A stretch of DNA of 64,000 nucleotides, from the NCBI GenBank assembly GCA_947846985.1, contig CANTUZ010000011.1, positions 29,321,589 through 29,385,588 of the forward strand, read 5' to 3'. The notes below the pieces were generated by a model. The model was given only the letters and a program-made list of their open reading frames with translations, was not told where the DNA came from and made no database searches. The translations under genes and the position numbers were made by a program. Every line of letters begins with the position of its first letter. Positions within the stretch are counted from its first letter, which is position 1. The stretch comes from Fratercula arctica (lineage: Eukaryota; Chordata; Aves; Charadriiformes; Alcidae). Of the stretch, positions 13,701 to 26,313 are shown piece by piece.

Positions 13701-14778
13701 TGAATGTGAGAGCTTTTCCTTGACATAGATAATGTAATAAGGTAATAATTGTGGAACAAGAACAAATATTTTAATGCCATTATCTCATCTTTATGGCTCA
13801 ATTTATTAACAAAAATACTTTTAAAATATTTTAAATGGCCACAAAACGTCATAGCCTTTAGAAAATGCAGCTTGTCTGTGTTGCAATTCAAAGAGCCTAA
13901 TCCTAAAGATATCTTCCTAAGGAAGCTCGTGAGTTGAACTAACCCCATTCTATGGAAGATAAAAGAGCTTTTCCAAGTAGTGCTTGTATGATTCCAAGCC
14001 TGCAAAAGTCAACTGGCTCTTTATTTATGAAGCCATTTATAAAGGTGCTTCAGTCAAGCCATGTGCCCATATGCACCGTCTGCCCCATCAGCCCTTCCTT
14101 CCTGCACCACCTATATTCTGAACAAGTGGCTACGACAGGGGCAAGCAGGTTGATTGACTTCTCAGAGACCACAAAAGAAATCAATATCTTGGAGAGAATT
14201 AAAACTCTCCCTTTTTCCTGTGTTCAGACATGTTTTCTACAATTAATGATTGATATATTGGTACAGCTTTCCTGGCGAATATTGAAAGAGAGTTGGATTA
14301 TTTTGGTAGGGAGGGCCAGGTTGTTACAAATACTATGATTTTCTCAAAGAAAATCAAGCACAGCTGGCTAAAGAAAATCTCATGCTGTTAATTTTTGGCC
14401 TTGTCCTGATATATGGACCATGTTTTTCTCAAATGCTGCAGGCACAATTTTGTCACATAGTTCTGGAAAATGTCTGTACAAATAATCATTTTACTAGTCA
14501 AGAACAAAGACAGTAAAAAGGAGGAGAAAAGTACTGTTCAGAGTACAGCCACCACTAAAGCATGGAAAATCTCAGTATCTTTTTCAAAGTTATAGAGCTG
14601 GACACTCCAACTTCAGCACTTGCAAATTGTGCATACCCAAGATAGCAGGAAAATTCCCACCGTGAAAGGCAGCGGCTGCTTTTGAAGCAAATGTGTGAAA
14701 TTTACACCAGCTGAAGATCCGGTACTTCTTGTTGAATTTATTGAGCTTGAACCAAATCCCACTGTAACCAATGGGGGG
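10757..14778. other. AT-rich non-coding stretch, no recognisable gene
   Basis: Unique-looking sequence. The longest frames are 136 codons (13595-14005, -) and 128 codons (13952-14338, +), opposite in strand and overlapping at their ends; neither resembles a known protein. A segment at about 12309-12362 faintly resembles the old palindromic amniote repeats discussed under 31386-31590, too weakly to annotate. No RNA gene or mobile element end is evident. Confidence 0.6.
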
Positions 14779-14793
14779 AAAAAAAAAAAAAAA
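14779..14793. repeat. Poly(A) run, 15 A
   Basis: Fifteen consecutive A residues follow six G residues and lead into a GAAAGAAATAAAATAG purine-rich stretch. I saw no flanking direct repeats and no recognisable retrocopy upstream, so I list it only as a homopolymer. Confidence 0.7.
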
Positions 14794-17398
14794 GAAAGAA
14801 ATAAAATAGAAACCCTTCACTTCGGTGCCTTACAGACCAGACTTGCTGTGTGTGGACCCCTTTGGGCCATGTGACACGGATATCAGCAGCTTTCAAACCA
14901 TGACCATCTGATTAATACAAGGATACTGACTCATTCTTGGTTTACTGAAAAATCCCATAAGTAATATAAGTGGCATATATTTGGTCACAAAACTGCTATG
15001 AAAAGCTTGCAGATTTATATATCTGAAACCAAGTACTCTCTGAAAAATCGTGGGGTGAGAGGGAGTAAATTGTCTCTTTCACATCTGTGTCCACAGTGCA
15101 TAGAGCCTGGTACCCAAATCACAGATCAATAATATTCTGGCAAGATGATTCCTCATTGTGCTTCATTTTGAGATAAATTCACATAACGTGGAAAGGCAGC
15201 TGCAGGAGGAGAGCAAATAAAAACTCAGTATTTCCTTATGGCAGTTGAAATTTTTGCTGAATTTCTGATTTTGTGTCTGCATTTGATGGGTCACTGATTT
15301 AAATAAATTAAAGACATAAATCACATAAAACTGGAAGTGAGGGACTATTTTTTCAGTTTATGTTTATAAAGAATATTTATTTCACAGTGTTTTATGGTCT
15401 CAGCTGTTGTTGTACTAAGATAGTTTCTTCCTTGGGATTTCTCGCTGCCTGGTTCCCAGAATCATAAGCTAGCCATTGCAATAGGCTGGGGAACCCTTGC
15501 TAGCCAGGATCTAGCTGACTTCCCTACCCAAACTCATCCATACAGCAATATGCCCTGAAACCCCTCCACCTGACAAGAAATGCCCTTTCTCTGATGACCC
15601 AGACATCCCAGAAGCTGCAGACTTCCATTGATCTTATTTTGGCAGCCAGTTTTATCACGGGCTTTACCAGAGCACAGCTGGGACCGTAACCAAAGTCACA
15701 CAGCAGTTAGGGATGCTACGGGAGTATGTCAAACACTGGGATAAATGCAATCATCGATAAGGTTTTCAGGGACCATCTGTGGCTGGAAAAGTGAGTTTAC
15801 CCAATGCTCTCCAAGAAGCCAGTGAAGTACCTGAGGTGGCAGGAGCTAGTGATGGGTGCTGACTACTTGTACAGCTCTGAGTTTGTGGTAGCTTTCCAGA
15901 TCTGCTGCACAGCCACAGCCCATTTGCACTGGACCTAACAGCCAACTCAGGAGTGCCAGACTGGGTGAAAAAGGCACAGAATTAAATACTCTAAAAATGC
16001 AGATGTGACTAACATCATCTAGCTTGCCACGCAGCCCAGTGAAGAAAGCAAACTGTCAATGACACATCTGCTCACACTTCTCCATTTATTAAATTTGAAA
16101 CAAAATTTTGACACCACTAAAACAGAAGGAGCAGTTGTGTGTTTGTATTAGAGCATCATTTGGATAAGCAATAACCAGTGATTGGTGTAAAGGAACATCT
16201 GTGATATCATCCTGCTATTTTTGTCTGAGTCATGTCACACTGAGGAAGGCAAGAAAAAGGAAGGAAAAAAAGAAATAAAATTATCACATGTGATGGTTCA
16301 AATTTAGCTTTTTTAAAGACATACTCCTTTTTATTTTCCAGTGCAATTCCCATAGAGTTAAGATAAAGACATCTGTCTTTTCTATGGAATCAAATAAACA
16401 TTCTGGTATTTTGGTTTGACTATGAATCATGCTCTTAAAACATTTTTGGTGATTAATTTTTAATCCCAAATTGATAAATTCCTGCTGAAACAACAATGTT
16501 AACATTAAGATCCAAGCCTCTGTGAGCCCTTAATCTGAATCTTCCTTGCTAGTACTAATGGAGTTTATTTTGTCTATGAGAAAAATAATTAACTATAGCA
16601 GAAAACAAGGCTGAGATGAAAAGGACAATAGGAGAGAGACAATTTTTTAAAGTTAAGCATGTTAGCCTTTTGTTAGGTAATAACAAAGCCACTTTGGTTA
16701 TTAGTATCCACTATAGAAATACTGAGGAAATTTATTCTAGCCACAGAAAAAGCACTTCCATTGTTGTATAAAAGCAAATATTTTCTTCATATGTACCAGG
16801 GGGAGAGCTTAAAAGCATTTGTAGGACTTTCAGCTCATCATACTTTATGTCAGGCAAGAAAGTGATAAAATACGTTGATTTTATTAATAATTTATATAGA
16901 AGCAATATTTATAGCCTGCTCAGCACATGGTAAATTGAAGGTCCACAGTAATAAACGACTTATTAGAAACACAAAGCATTACAATTGTTTAAATGTACAG
17001 AAAACTATCACAACTACATGCAAATCATTAAATACATTTGAAGGAATATATGTACATTTATATACATATCTCTTCCTCCTGGAAAGAACATTCCTTTCAT
17101 TTATTTCCCTTACATCTCTTGCTCCATTATTCCTGTTACTAAAGGGTATTTGCAACCAGCAGTGATGGTCCCCGAGGACCAGTGGGAAGCTGGCCAGTGT
17201 ATGATCCAAAATGTGTTCCCACTTGACCCCCACAGTTCATTGTTTAGATGTTACTTCAGGTGCTTCCTTTAAAAAATCAATTCTTTAAGATTAATTTGAG
17301 AAAGCACCTATTTACCACCCCTAATTGAGGTTAATTAGGAGGGGATACTGGGTCTACACTTTTGATCTTAGTCCAGTGGTTTAAAAAAACCCCAACTT
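14794..17398. other. AT-rich non-coding stretch, no recognisable gene
   Basis: A somewhat GC-richer interval at about 15420-16000 has fewer A/T runs than its surroundings but no open frame of note and no recognisable repeat. Elsewhere the sequence is AT-rich with frames under 100 codons. CCTAATT at 17320-17326 and AATTAGG at 17333-17339 form a perfect 7-bp stem with a 6-nt loop, GAGGTT. Confidence 0.55.
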
Positions 17399-17420
17399 AA
17401 AAAAAAAAAAAAAAAAAAAA
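17399..17420. repeat. Poly(A) run, 22 A
   Basis: This is the longest homopolymer in the window. It could be the tail of a processed retrocopy, but the upstream sequence is not a transcript I recognise. The bases after it (GAAGACTTAATT) do not recur upstream as a target-site duplication within the distance I checked. It is most simply a slippage-expanded A run. Confidence 0.8.
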
Positions 17421-20400
17421 GAAGACTTAATTGGTATCAATATTCCTCAGCAGGAAGGTGTATGGTGAATTAAAGATAAAAGTTCTTAGATATAGACCCA
17501 ATCTTCCTTTTAAGCATAGCTAATTTCTGTGCCCCAATTGCAGGTTATAAGTGATGCTTCTGTAACACATTATAAACTTTTTGTCAAATGTTTTGGGTGG
17601 AGCTTTTTTACTGCTTTCCCTGGGGATTTTTGAGATATTAAATCACTATCATGGGGCTGGAAACTAGGGCCAGTATCTAGTTCAGTCCCCAACTTCCACT
17701 GGAAATTTGTCCAGATCACTTACTTTATTTTATGTCTCCAGCAAAGTTCGGTGGTTGACAGTGATTTATGAAGATAACGTTTCCTACATGATAAAATTCT
17801 GAAAAGACCAGATATTGAAGTGATGTCAAAGTTACCTAAAGTGTAAACTGAAACAATTAATTTAAGGGCTAATGCTGTAATGGTCACATTGATTAAATTT
17901 TTCCTACTGCTTACATTAAAGAGCTCCTTGATTTTGTGCATAGGTGATTATTATTAAAAGACTGCCTTTAAAATATCTTCTCTATACACATTAGATCAAT
18001 AACCTGTCTGAGAAGCAAGGAGCTGTGGAAATGAGTTATAGAGGGAATTGTGAAGATAAATTATATGTAATAATTAAATTAAAAAGCATTGTGTGTGTTT
18101 GACAGGGAGAAGACATTTTTTTGTGAATACCTAGTCAATATTTTATTGCATATTTTTCATTTTTAAAAGATACTGAAAAAAATCAAATTAGGCCTTTCTG
18201 TTACTGTTTTTTGGTACCTTTCTTAATTAAATCTAGTCTCAAGGGAAGGACTGGTTTATGATTCTATACTGTATGCAGGACTGCTCAGAGAAGACCAGAA
18301 AAAACATCAGCAAAGATGTGAGAAAGACACTGGTACATGCACTCTCCTGGTGCAAAAGAAGCCGAAAAGAATTGCCAAGAACTTAAAAAGAAATTGTAGT
18401 AGATGGCACAGGTTAGAGAACAAGAGCAGGTCAAGAGATGGAGAGAGAAGCCTGGAGTCAAATTCTATGAACAGCCACAGGTCTGTGCTCACCACCCAGC
18501 AGCTCCCAGTGTGGGGAGCCAGACCTGACCCTGACACCTTAATAATCCAACATGACAACTCTTTTTAAAAAGTTATTGATTTGATGGAAAATGGAACAGT
18601 TACACATCTTTAAAAGTCAAATTATTCTGTGAATTAGAAATCCCCACCTTCTAAAACACATGCCTTTTAGAAGAGACTTCAGGATGTTAAAGAAATGCTT
18701 CTAGAAGTGTAGGTTGGTATGGCTGTGATTGTATTATTTTGCTACTTAATGACCTAGAACTCAGGACACAGTGCATGTCTCAGTTTACTTTCCTGAGATG
18801 GCAATTGATAATATAAATTAACATGCTATATGCTTTTTATTCATTCATGGGAAGCCAAAAGTGATGAAATTACACGATCTGAGTTCCATAGGCACAAGAG
18901 TCATATTTATTTAGTGTGCCCTATTTACAATGGTTTTTTAAAAGCTGTAATCCACATGAGTGCCTTCATATTCGGATACAAGAAATTTTTCACGTTGTTT
19001 CCTGTTTTGAAGTTCTGTATTGGGGAATAAAATGCTGTATTAAAGATGTGTAGTGTGAATAATGTGTGTGGTCATTCATATTTCCTATTAGTTTTATAAT
19101 ACAAATGAATTTATTATAGAGCAATGGAAAATGCAATAATTTGACATATTCTGTATTTAAATATGCATGCTTTGTCCCTAGTATATATTTATAGACAATA
19201 CATTTGTACAAATGTATCTAGTAAGTGAGGGGTTTATTAATCTTGGAATTACTGTGTACTAGAAGCATTATTTCTTTAGCTTCTCTATTGTTTAATAGAA
19301 ATGACAAGTAGACGAGACACTTGGAGATGAATGAAGCAGCACCAAGAACAGTTACCTTGGAAAGAACTATAAACACCTACAGCTGTAAATCTAACCATTC
19401 TTCTTGGCACAGCAACATTGAAGAACTGATAGAGAATTATAAAATATGGTAAAGTGGCCTTTTTTAGGATTGAACAAGAATTTTATGCTGTTCCATTAAA
19501 GAAAGATGGCTAATCCCAAATCACTTTCCCCTTTGCACTTTTCAACTTAGTTTGTAGAAATGACATACCTGTAACACTGGTTACTTCTACTACTAAACAT
19601 TAATTTTATCATGACATTTTGTCACATGACATTTTAGCCAGAGTCTGATAAACCCAGTAAGGATCGGCTGCAGTAGTGTAAGATCCTACACTTAACAATG
19701 CAGTTAGCTGGGATTACTGATAGGAAATAAAGCTGAGTAGAAAGGATTGTAGGCTTGTATTAGGGGGTGTATTATTTCCAGAAGATAAGGTGCACTATAT
19801 GTGCTCCTAATACAGTCTTCCATCAATGCCCAGACTGCTAAAACTGAATGGAAGTGACTGATCTACAATTTGCATTCTCTTTTCAGTCCATCAACAGAAC
19901 ATTATTAAAACCATTGAGCCAAAACCCATTAGAACAGCACTCACGTATGAAACAATGCACAGGTCTGCTTGTTCCCATTTTTATGCACTGCTATAGGACT
20001 ATAAATATTCATCGTAATGTAACCGAAAATTATTGAAGTGAGAAAAAAGAGAAACAGGGAAGCCATTTGCTTCAATTCATAAACAGCATCTGTTGGGAAG
20101 TTATTCATAGATTGCTTCAGGGCCTGCTGAGCAGTAAGCCCATGGAAAAGGATGCCATTGCAAGCAAATTGGCCAAAACTGCAATGGAGATGCTATTAAA
20201 CATGATTCACTGACAGCCAGGGAGAATGATCAGGCACTGGGTTGTTTTATGTCGTCTTTTATCACTGGGACACAGAAGCAGCCTCCAGCCAAAGTCTCAC
20301 ACAGTTCAAATTAGAAGAGCAACCTTCTAAGTACATTAAGGCCTAACTAGTGGCAAGAGAAAGTTGCATGAAGTGATATTATAGTGAAAACAGTTGTTTA

Positions 20401-21628
20401 TTTGTCCCTACCTGAGGCACATGTAAAATCCCCTTGTGAATCAGGGTGGCTATAACCTTTCCTACTGTATATTTTTGGCCAAAAGGTGTTTAAATATCTT
20501 CTTGTAAAAAGGCGAAAATGCAGCCCAATGGATAAATGAAGAGTAATTAATGACTTAATAAGCATCCTTTAGCTTCTCATTAAATTTCAAAATACATTTT
20601 GGCTGAAAAGTGACACGATGCCAAAGAAAAGTGTATCTGTGCAAATGCACAGAAGAGAGTAAGTACAAACATTCTCAAGTATAGTGCATTATTGAGGATA
20701 AAATACTCAGCTGCCAAATTTTGTTTGCTGATTTACAGAGCAGAGATAGAGTAAGATGAAACTGTTCAGCAGTTCTGAATTCAATGCAAATGGTGCTGTT
20801 TTCAGCTAATGATCTGGCCTAAATTTTTTTGCCACTTGTGGGATTTATGACATCATGAGGAATTTGAAAAATACGCTTGCAGTCAATATGTGGACAAATG
20901 ATTTCCCCAGCCCCACTCGTCCTCTTGTTGCACAATATTTATACCTTTAATTAACTTCAGCAATTCATTGACTCTATGTAACTGAAAGTGCAGTCCCCTT
21001 TGTAACCATGATGCTACATTGTCCCACAGCTCACAAGATGAATTGTTTTCTTATGTATTTGCTATATTCTCCTGTGTTGCAACTGAGACAAACAGCAAGA
21101 GACATGAACCTATTTGAATTATCTTTATTTTGCTTGTCTATACCTGTTACTTTTGACTACTTTTAAATATCCCTATAAATTGTTTTCTCTTTTCACGAAA
21201 ATCTGGGGAAAGAGATGTTCTTCATCTGCCTGACCTGCATGAGGTGGGAGACTTTCAGGTTACTGGTAGGCTCTACATCAAGTCCATAAAAATGCTTGAA
21301 TTTGCAAGCAAACAATGACATTTTCTGCTAAGCAAACATTAATCATTTCTCATTTGGTATTTACTTGTTGCAGTTAAAGTACGAACCTGCCTGTGACTCA
21401 AGTGAGTGAAGGCCTTTTGCACATAACAAATACTATTTTGTTTGCATGCATTTTTCGAGGGATATTTGTGACTAGCAAATACATTTCCACAAATTAGGAC
21501 TGTTTCATGCTAAGGGAAAAAAAGATAATTTATTCACCAACTACCTTGGAATGTGATAACTAGCGGGCATCAGTTACATCTATTCATTAGACTCCCTCTC
21601 AGGAAAGTTAAGTTAGCTTTAAATTATT
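17421..21628. other. AT-rich non-coding stretch, no recognisable gene
   Basis: Strongly AT-rich with TAATTAA and ATAAAT words. Frames are all under about 85 codons. I see no transposon end, RNA gene or simple repeat of note. The base composition and the lack of recognisable mobile elements would fit conserved non-coding DNA, but conservation cannot be judged from one sequence. Confidence 0.55.
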
Positions 21629-21740
21629 CATTTAAAGGTTGACACGCTCTCCAGGAACAGTAGGAGATGTGGTGGGTGTGATACATTTAAGGGGTAACAA
21701 ATGCTCAAGCACAGAGAAACCTCCACTCAACCTTTAAATG
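21629..21740. repeat. 14-bp perfect inverted repeat enclosing 84 bp
   Basis: CATTTAAAGGTTGA at 21629-21642 is the exact reverse complement of TCAACCTTTAAATG at 21727-21740. A third related word, CATTTAAGGGGTAA, lies inside the interval. The inner sequence does not continue the pairing and no target-site duplication flanks the arms, so this is not a typical miniature transposon. It may be a relic of a small palindromic element, a regulatory dyad, or chance. Confidence 0.65.
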
Positions 21741-24700
21741 GAAGAAAAAACATTTTAAGAAGTTTTATCAAAATTTTCTGTATATTCTCTTTTGCCATAA
21801 TATGGCCCTTTGATAGCCATTTGCATGAAACTGTTTGTTAGAACAATTGAGATTTTACCAATAAGAAATGTTACTGAGAAAATATTTGTTGTCAATAAAT
21901 TACATATCTGAACACCTACAAGATGTGACACACAGCACTGTCCCATTCGAGATGAAGAACTATACCACATGATTAACAACACATAATTAAATAACATACC
22001 CTGAAAGTTACAGATCAGGCAAAACTACTCCAATATGTGTGATATTATCAAGACCTAGTAAGGCTAAATGAGAAAATCAATATTTGACACGCAAAACCAA
22101 ATCTTAACTTCATAGATTAATTATTCTTTGCATATAACTTGCTTGCCCTTTCATCTCTCCACACCCAAATTGTGTCATCCTGTTAATTCCTTGGACACTG
22201 ATTTTAAATGTGTGAGGATGTGGCCTGGCAGCTCCATCTGGAATTTAAGTGTGGGTTTTCTAGTTCAGGGGCATCCTGGCCAGGGGGCCAGTTTGGGATT
22301 CACAGGTAGGCTGCCAGAACAGCCTTCAGCCTGGTTCTGCCATGCTGAGTAAATTTGTTACTGTCCCTTCTCTGTCAAGTCAAGTAATAAAATTTAGGGC
22401 TCAAGTTCTTGCAGATTTAGGTTCCATATTCCCCAAGGAACTACATTTTGGGGTGTATTTATGCCTGTCCTCTAACACTTCCAGCACAAAACAGCAGAAG
22501 GCATTTGAACAAAATGCTTGTACAGACCTCTCTTTTCATAACTTCCCTAGTCCCCGAGTGAAGCTTCAGGGACAGTTCAACTGGAATTGGCATAAATTTT
22601 TAGACATATTAAAGTCATTTTAAGCATGATCAAAAAAAACTCCCATTCTTGTTTATGGAAGAAGATAATTAATTTTTCAAAAATGCTACTGCATATATTA
22701 GAGCTGTTAGGAATAGCTCTAATTTGTGCTGAGACCATTTATGGAGATTTCCATTCCTTTATTTATTCCTTTATTAAATAAGGGAGATGCCATAGCAACC
22801 CCTGTCACACACTTCCATTCATGTATTGATTCTGCATTATTCAATCTATGTAGGTTTTATTGTGGCCATTGTCTCACATTATGCTGTAGACTCTCCAAAT
22901 CAAAACCATTCATTGTAATCCTCCTCCATTTCAGGGCTCTGAACAACCTGGGACAGAAAAACAGCCACTCTCAGGACCTGGCTTGGGTTTAAGAAGACTT
23001 TACCTATGGAGATTTTCCCCAAATCTTTTCCTCTCAACTCCAATTTTGTATTATCTCTACTTAAAATACCAACCAGCCCAAAGCTCAGTCATTCATCTGA
23101 AGGAACCAAATTTATAGTGAAAGGAAAATGAAACCGATATGCCAGTCAGCTTTGAAACAGTCTTGTTTTGGCACATTTCCAGCAAAACTCTATGCTTCTT
23201 ATAGGAGGCTAGTCTTTTAAGCAGAAATTATATTTATAAAACCTATGTTTCTCAGTATAATTGCAACTTTTTACCATTACAAACATTTTCAGCCATTCAT
23301 CAAAATGGGTTTAGTCCCTTATGCGATACAGTTCATACCCTAAAATGATAAAAATGGGATCATCTCAGCTTTCTTGTTAATGCCACAAGTGACTACTGTG
23401 ACAATATTTTTTCCTCCTGAATATCAAGAAGAACCTATACAATAGTTCATCAAACCACTTATGCACACGATGCCATAGCATCACTCATGGGTAGCTGTGA
23501 GCCTAAAACACAGGAGTGATTCAGTACCTACATACTCATGGAGCATGGCCTGGAAGCGTCCCACCTAACGGAGATATCTAACCAGCACATAAATTACATG
23601 TGTAGCTGTTCTTAGCCTATTGTGCAACTTTCTGTGCCTTCCTGTAAGGAAGCTGGAGTTCAGTTATACATCCAAGTTTATTTCTACAAGACCTGTCTCC
23701 GCTCTGTGGAGATGGGAGCTTGCTCCTTGTGTATGCCAAGGCATTCCCAACGCCCTGGAACCACATCAGCCCAGCTCCAAGCCTGCCTTAGGAAAAGTAA
23801 AGTGAATTAGCCCAGACTTGGATATGGATTAGTGTAATCCCAGGACTGAGAGTCAGAGAAGATACCTCCCACAGCCAGGAATATGGGCACAGCAAACTCT
23901 CAGGTGGACAGGCCCTTAAAAGGCACGCAACTGTTCAGCACTGAGAAACTCTGGAAGATGCCAGGGAAATTTTCCTTTGAGTTATTTACCTCCCCTAGGA
24001 ACTAACACTTTTTTTGCCTGTTAAGGCTTTGTTGCAAAAGAGAAGAGCTGTTCACCCACAATGTGAAAGAAAGTTGGATAAAGACTTTTAATGGCATATG
24101 GCATGTCCATCTGTTAAGGATATGGCACGTCACACATCTGTTTTCTGGCACTGGCCTGGGAGCAAAGCTGCTCCAAGCTGCTATCAACACTATCAACTCC
24201 CTAAATAACAAGCGATGGCTTTCCCAGGAAGGGAGAATTGAGTAGTGAGCTCAAATCAGCATCCTGAGCCACACCAGTATGAATCATACAAGTGCTTGTG
24301 CCTTGTGCACACAAATTTGACGGGGTGTCACGAATGAGAGCAGATTTTGCCCACACAGACATCCGCTCCTTGTACATGTAGAAAATAGAAGAAAAGAGAA
24401 TGAAAGAAAAAGAGAACAATTCTGTTGTAAAAGCTTTGTTCACATCAAACTTTCTTGACAAGCCTACCCCTAACTCTTCTCACCAAACAAGCTGTAAGTA
24501 AAAGCTGTGGTGACATTGTCCATACCATTTGGGTTTTCTGGTCACGCTACGAATCTTAACAGATCTGAATCTTAAAATCCCAGTTCTGGGACTGCATTGC
24601 GAGGTGCCTCAGCAGGCAGCTTTATCCATAGTTTTACTGAAAATTCAGAAAAACCAAAGGTTCCTTTCCTTATTATTCATTATCCTTCCAGGAGGGAGAC

Positions 24701-25682
24701 TCAAAAAGCACAGGACCAGGCAGTGATTAATTCTTAGGAAAAACCCACTGACGCAACACCCAGATTTCACTGATCTCAACAGTTTTCTCCTTTGGAGGGA
24801 ACTCTTTCTCATGTGTGATGTCAGATGAGGAAAACTATGGAACCAGAAATCTTCCCACCAAAAATTATTTACCAAGTTTAGAGGCTCTTTAGGATAATAG
24901 TTTTACTCATCTAATTCTATTTCTAGTCCAAACAATTATGTAAATAGGAAGAAAAAGTGAGTTTCACGTAGGCTGTTTGAAATACTGTTCACTCACCAAA
25001 AAATCTAACCAATATCCCTGGGGTAGTTCAGAGAGTGAACATATAATCATAAAATACAGGAACAGAGTGAGTTAGCAGGGACAGAAAAAAATCAGAACAA
25101 ATGACATGGCTTCAGCATGTAGCCCAGGAAACAAAAATATCTCGTTCAGCTGGCATTTTTCAAAGTGATATATGTCAATACTGTTCCCTTGTAGGTTAAC
25201 TAAATCTATCAAAAATGGATTCAGACTAAGACTTGGTAAAACAGTCTCTTTTTTTCAGCTTGCTTTCTTGAGAAGTTCAATTTCTATTATAGGAGGCCAG
25301 CAGTTAAAGAGTCACATATCTCTAGCGTGCTGTTCTCTGCCTGTGTTTTATTTTTATAAATTTCTGCCATAGTATAATCAGAGCCTTCAGCACTGAAAAC
25401 ATGCAGCCCCTTTTGTTAACACTTTAAAATTTGAAAACTCAGCAGCAGGAGGTTAAATCAAAAATTGCTTGGCCTTATTCTCTCATTCAGTGGAGGAAAA
25501 TATAATAATAAAAAGAAGCTTTTTGTTAGTCAGAGAAAGCAAGCTCTTTAGGCACCGCAAACAGAACCAGTACAAGGGATTTTTAAACAATAGGCTGACA
25601 ATTGCTGATCCTGAAAGGTGAAAAATGGCATGAGTCTGAACAAAAAAGATTCAACTGCTTCTTCACTTCTGCTTGCAAAGAG
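21741..25682. other. Non-coding stretch, no recognisable gene
   Basis: Mixed unique sequence. The overlapping-end frames at 22128-22352 and 22342-22623 (+) are 74 and 93 codons and resemble no protein I know. A segment at 23620-23810 has two short frames open at once, a sign of chance. No RNA gene, simple repeat or transposon end is evident. Confidence 0.55.
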
Positions 25683-25786
25683 AACACAGAGCATCATGCA
25701 CCTTTCTAGCACTGTTATTATACATAAAGATGAAACAGAACATCATATGCCTTTCTATTACTATTATTTTGCATAGTTAAAGCTGA
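25683..25786 (+). repeat. Diverged tandem duplication of about 50 bp
   Basis: Two adjacent segments, about 25683-25732 and 25733-25786, share the ordered words CAGA(G/A)CATCAT, CCTTTCTA, ACT(G/A)TTATT and CATA with small differences between them. They appear to be an old tandem duplication that has since accumulated substitutions and small indels. Boundaries are approximate. Confidence 0.6.
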
Positions 25787-25892
25787 ACATACAGCACAAG
25801 TCAGAGACTGTACAGAAGATATGAGTGGAAGGTTTCCCAAGGCATATGGATGATAGTGTTTTCACTCCTGCGTGTGGAAATCTGTGTTTGCA

Positions 25893-25946
25893 GAAAGATT
25901 ATTCATGCAGTCTAAAAGACTGTATGAAAGACTATTCATGCAGTCC
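25893..25946 (+). repeat. Pair of 21-bp direct repeats
   Basis: Copies at 25893-25913 and 25926-25946 share GAAAGA, TATTCATGCAGTC and differ at two positions, with period 33. The sequence between them includes AAAAGACTGTAT. They lie close to the tandem duplication at 25683-25786, so the two may reflect one locally unstable segment. Confidence 0.7.
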
Positions 25947-26294
25947 ATCCATGTGATAGGCGAGGATGAGTACATTGTACGTTAATAGTGCTGATATTCT
26001 GCAAGTCTATGAGTCCGCATGATCTGAGTGAGAAAAGGATATTTTGAATATTAAATAATAGTCACAATACAATGTATTCCAGAGAACACTGTACCTGTCT
26101 CAACAAGTTTCCTCTTTTGCTTAGCTACAACTCAAGGATACTCAACTTTTTCACGGGGGGATAAAATACCTCATAAGACTGATTGGACTCTCCCTGTTTC
26201 ACATTGTGCCAATTCACTGTCATCCCTTTGTTCTCTAAGAACACCAAGTGCAATTTGTAGCTTTGGTGAGCTTTTTGCATAACTAAAGTAATTT

Positions 26295-26313
26295 AAAAAA
26301 AAAAAAAAAAAAA
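26295..26313. repeat. Poly(A) run, 19 A
   Basis: Nineteen consecutive A residues after AATTT. I found no retrocopy body or target-site duplication. On the minus strand it is a T run within an 89-95 codon frame that I regard as spurious. Confidence 0.75.

Noticed and set aside
15660..15720. AAAGTCACACAGCAGTTAG resembling the MIR core
   Set aside because: Only about 15 bases match and the flanking MIR words are absent.
17640..17710. Stretch with TATCTAGTTCAGTCCCC, similar to the complement of a CR1 3' UTR
   Set aside because: Only one short word resembles CR1. The terminal octamer and the flanking coding part are missing.
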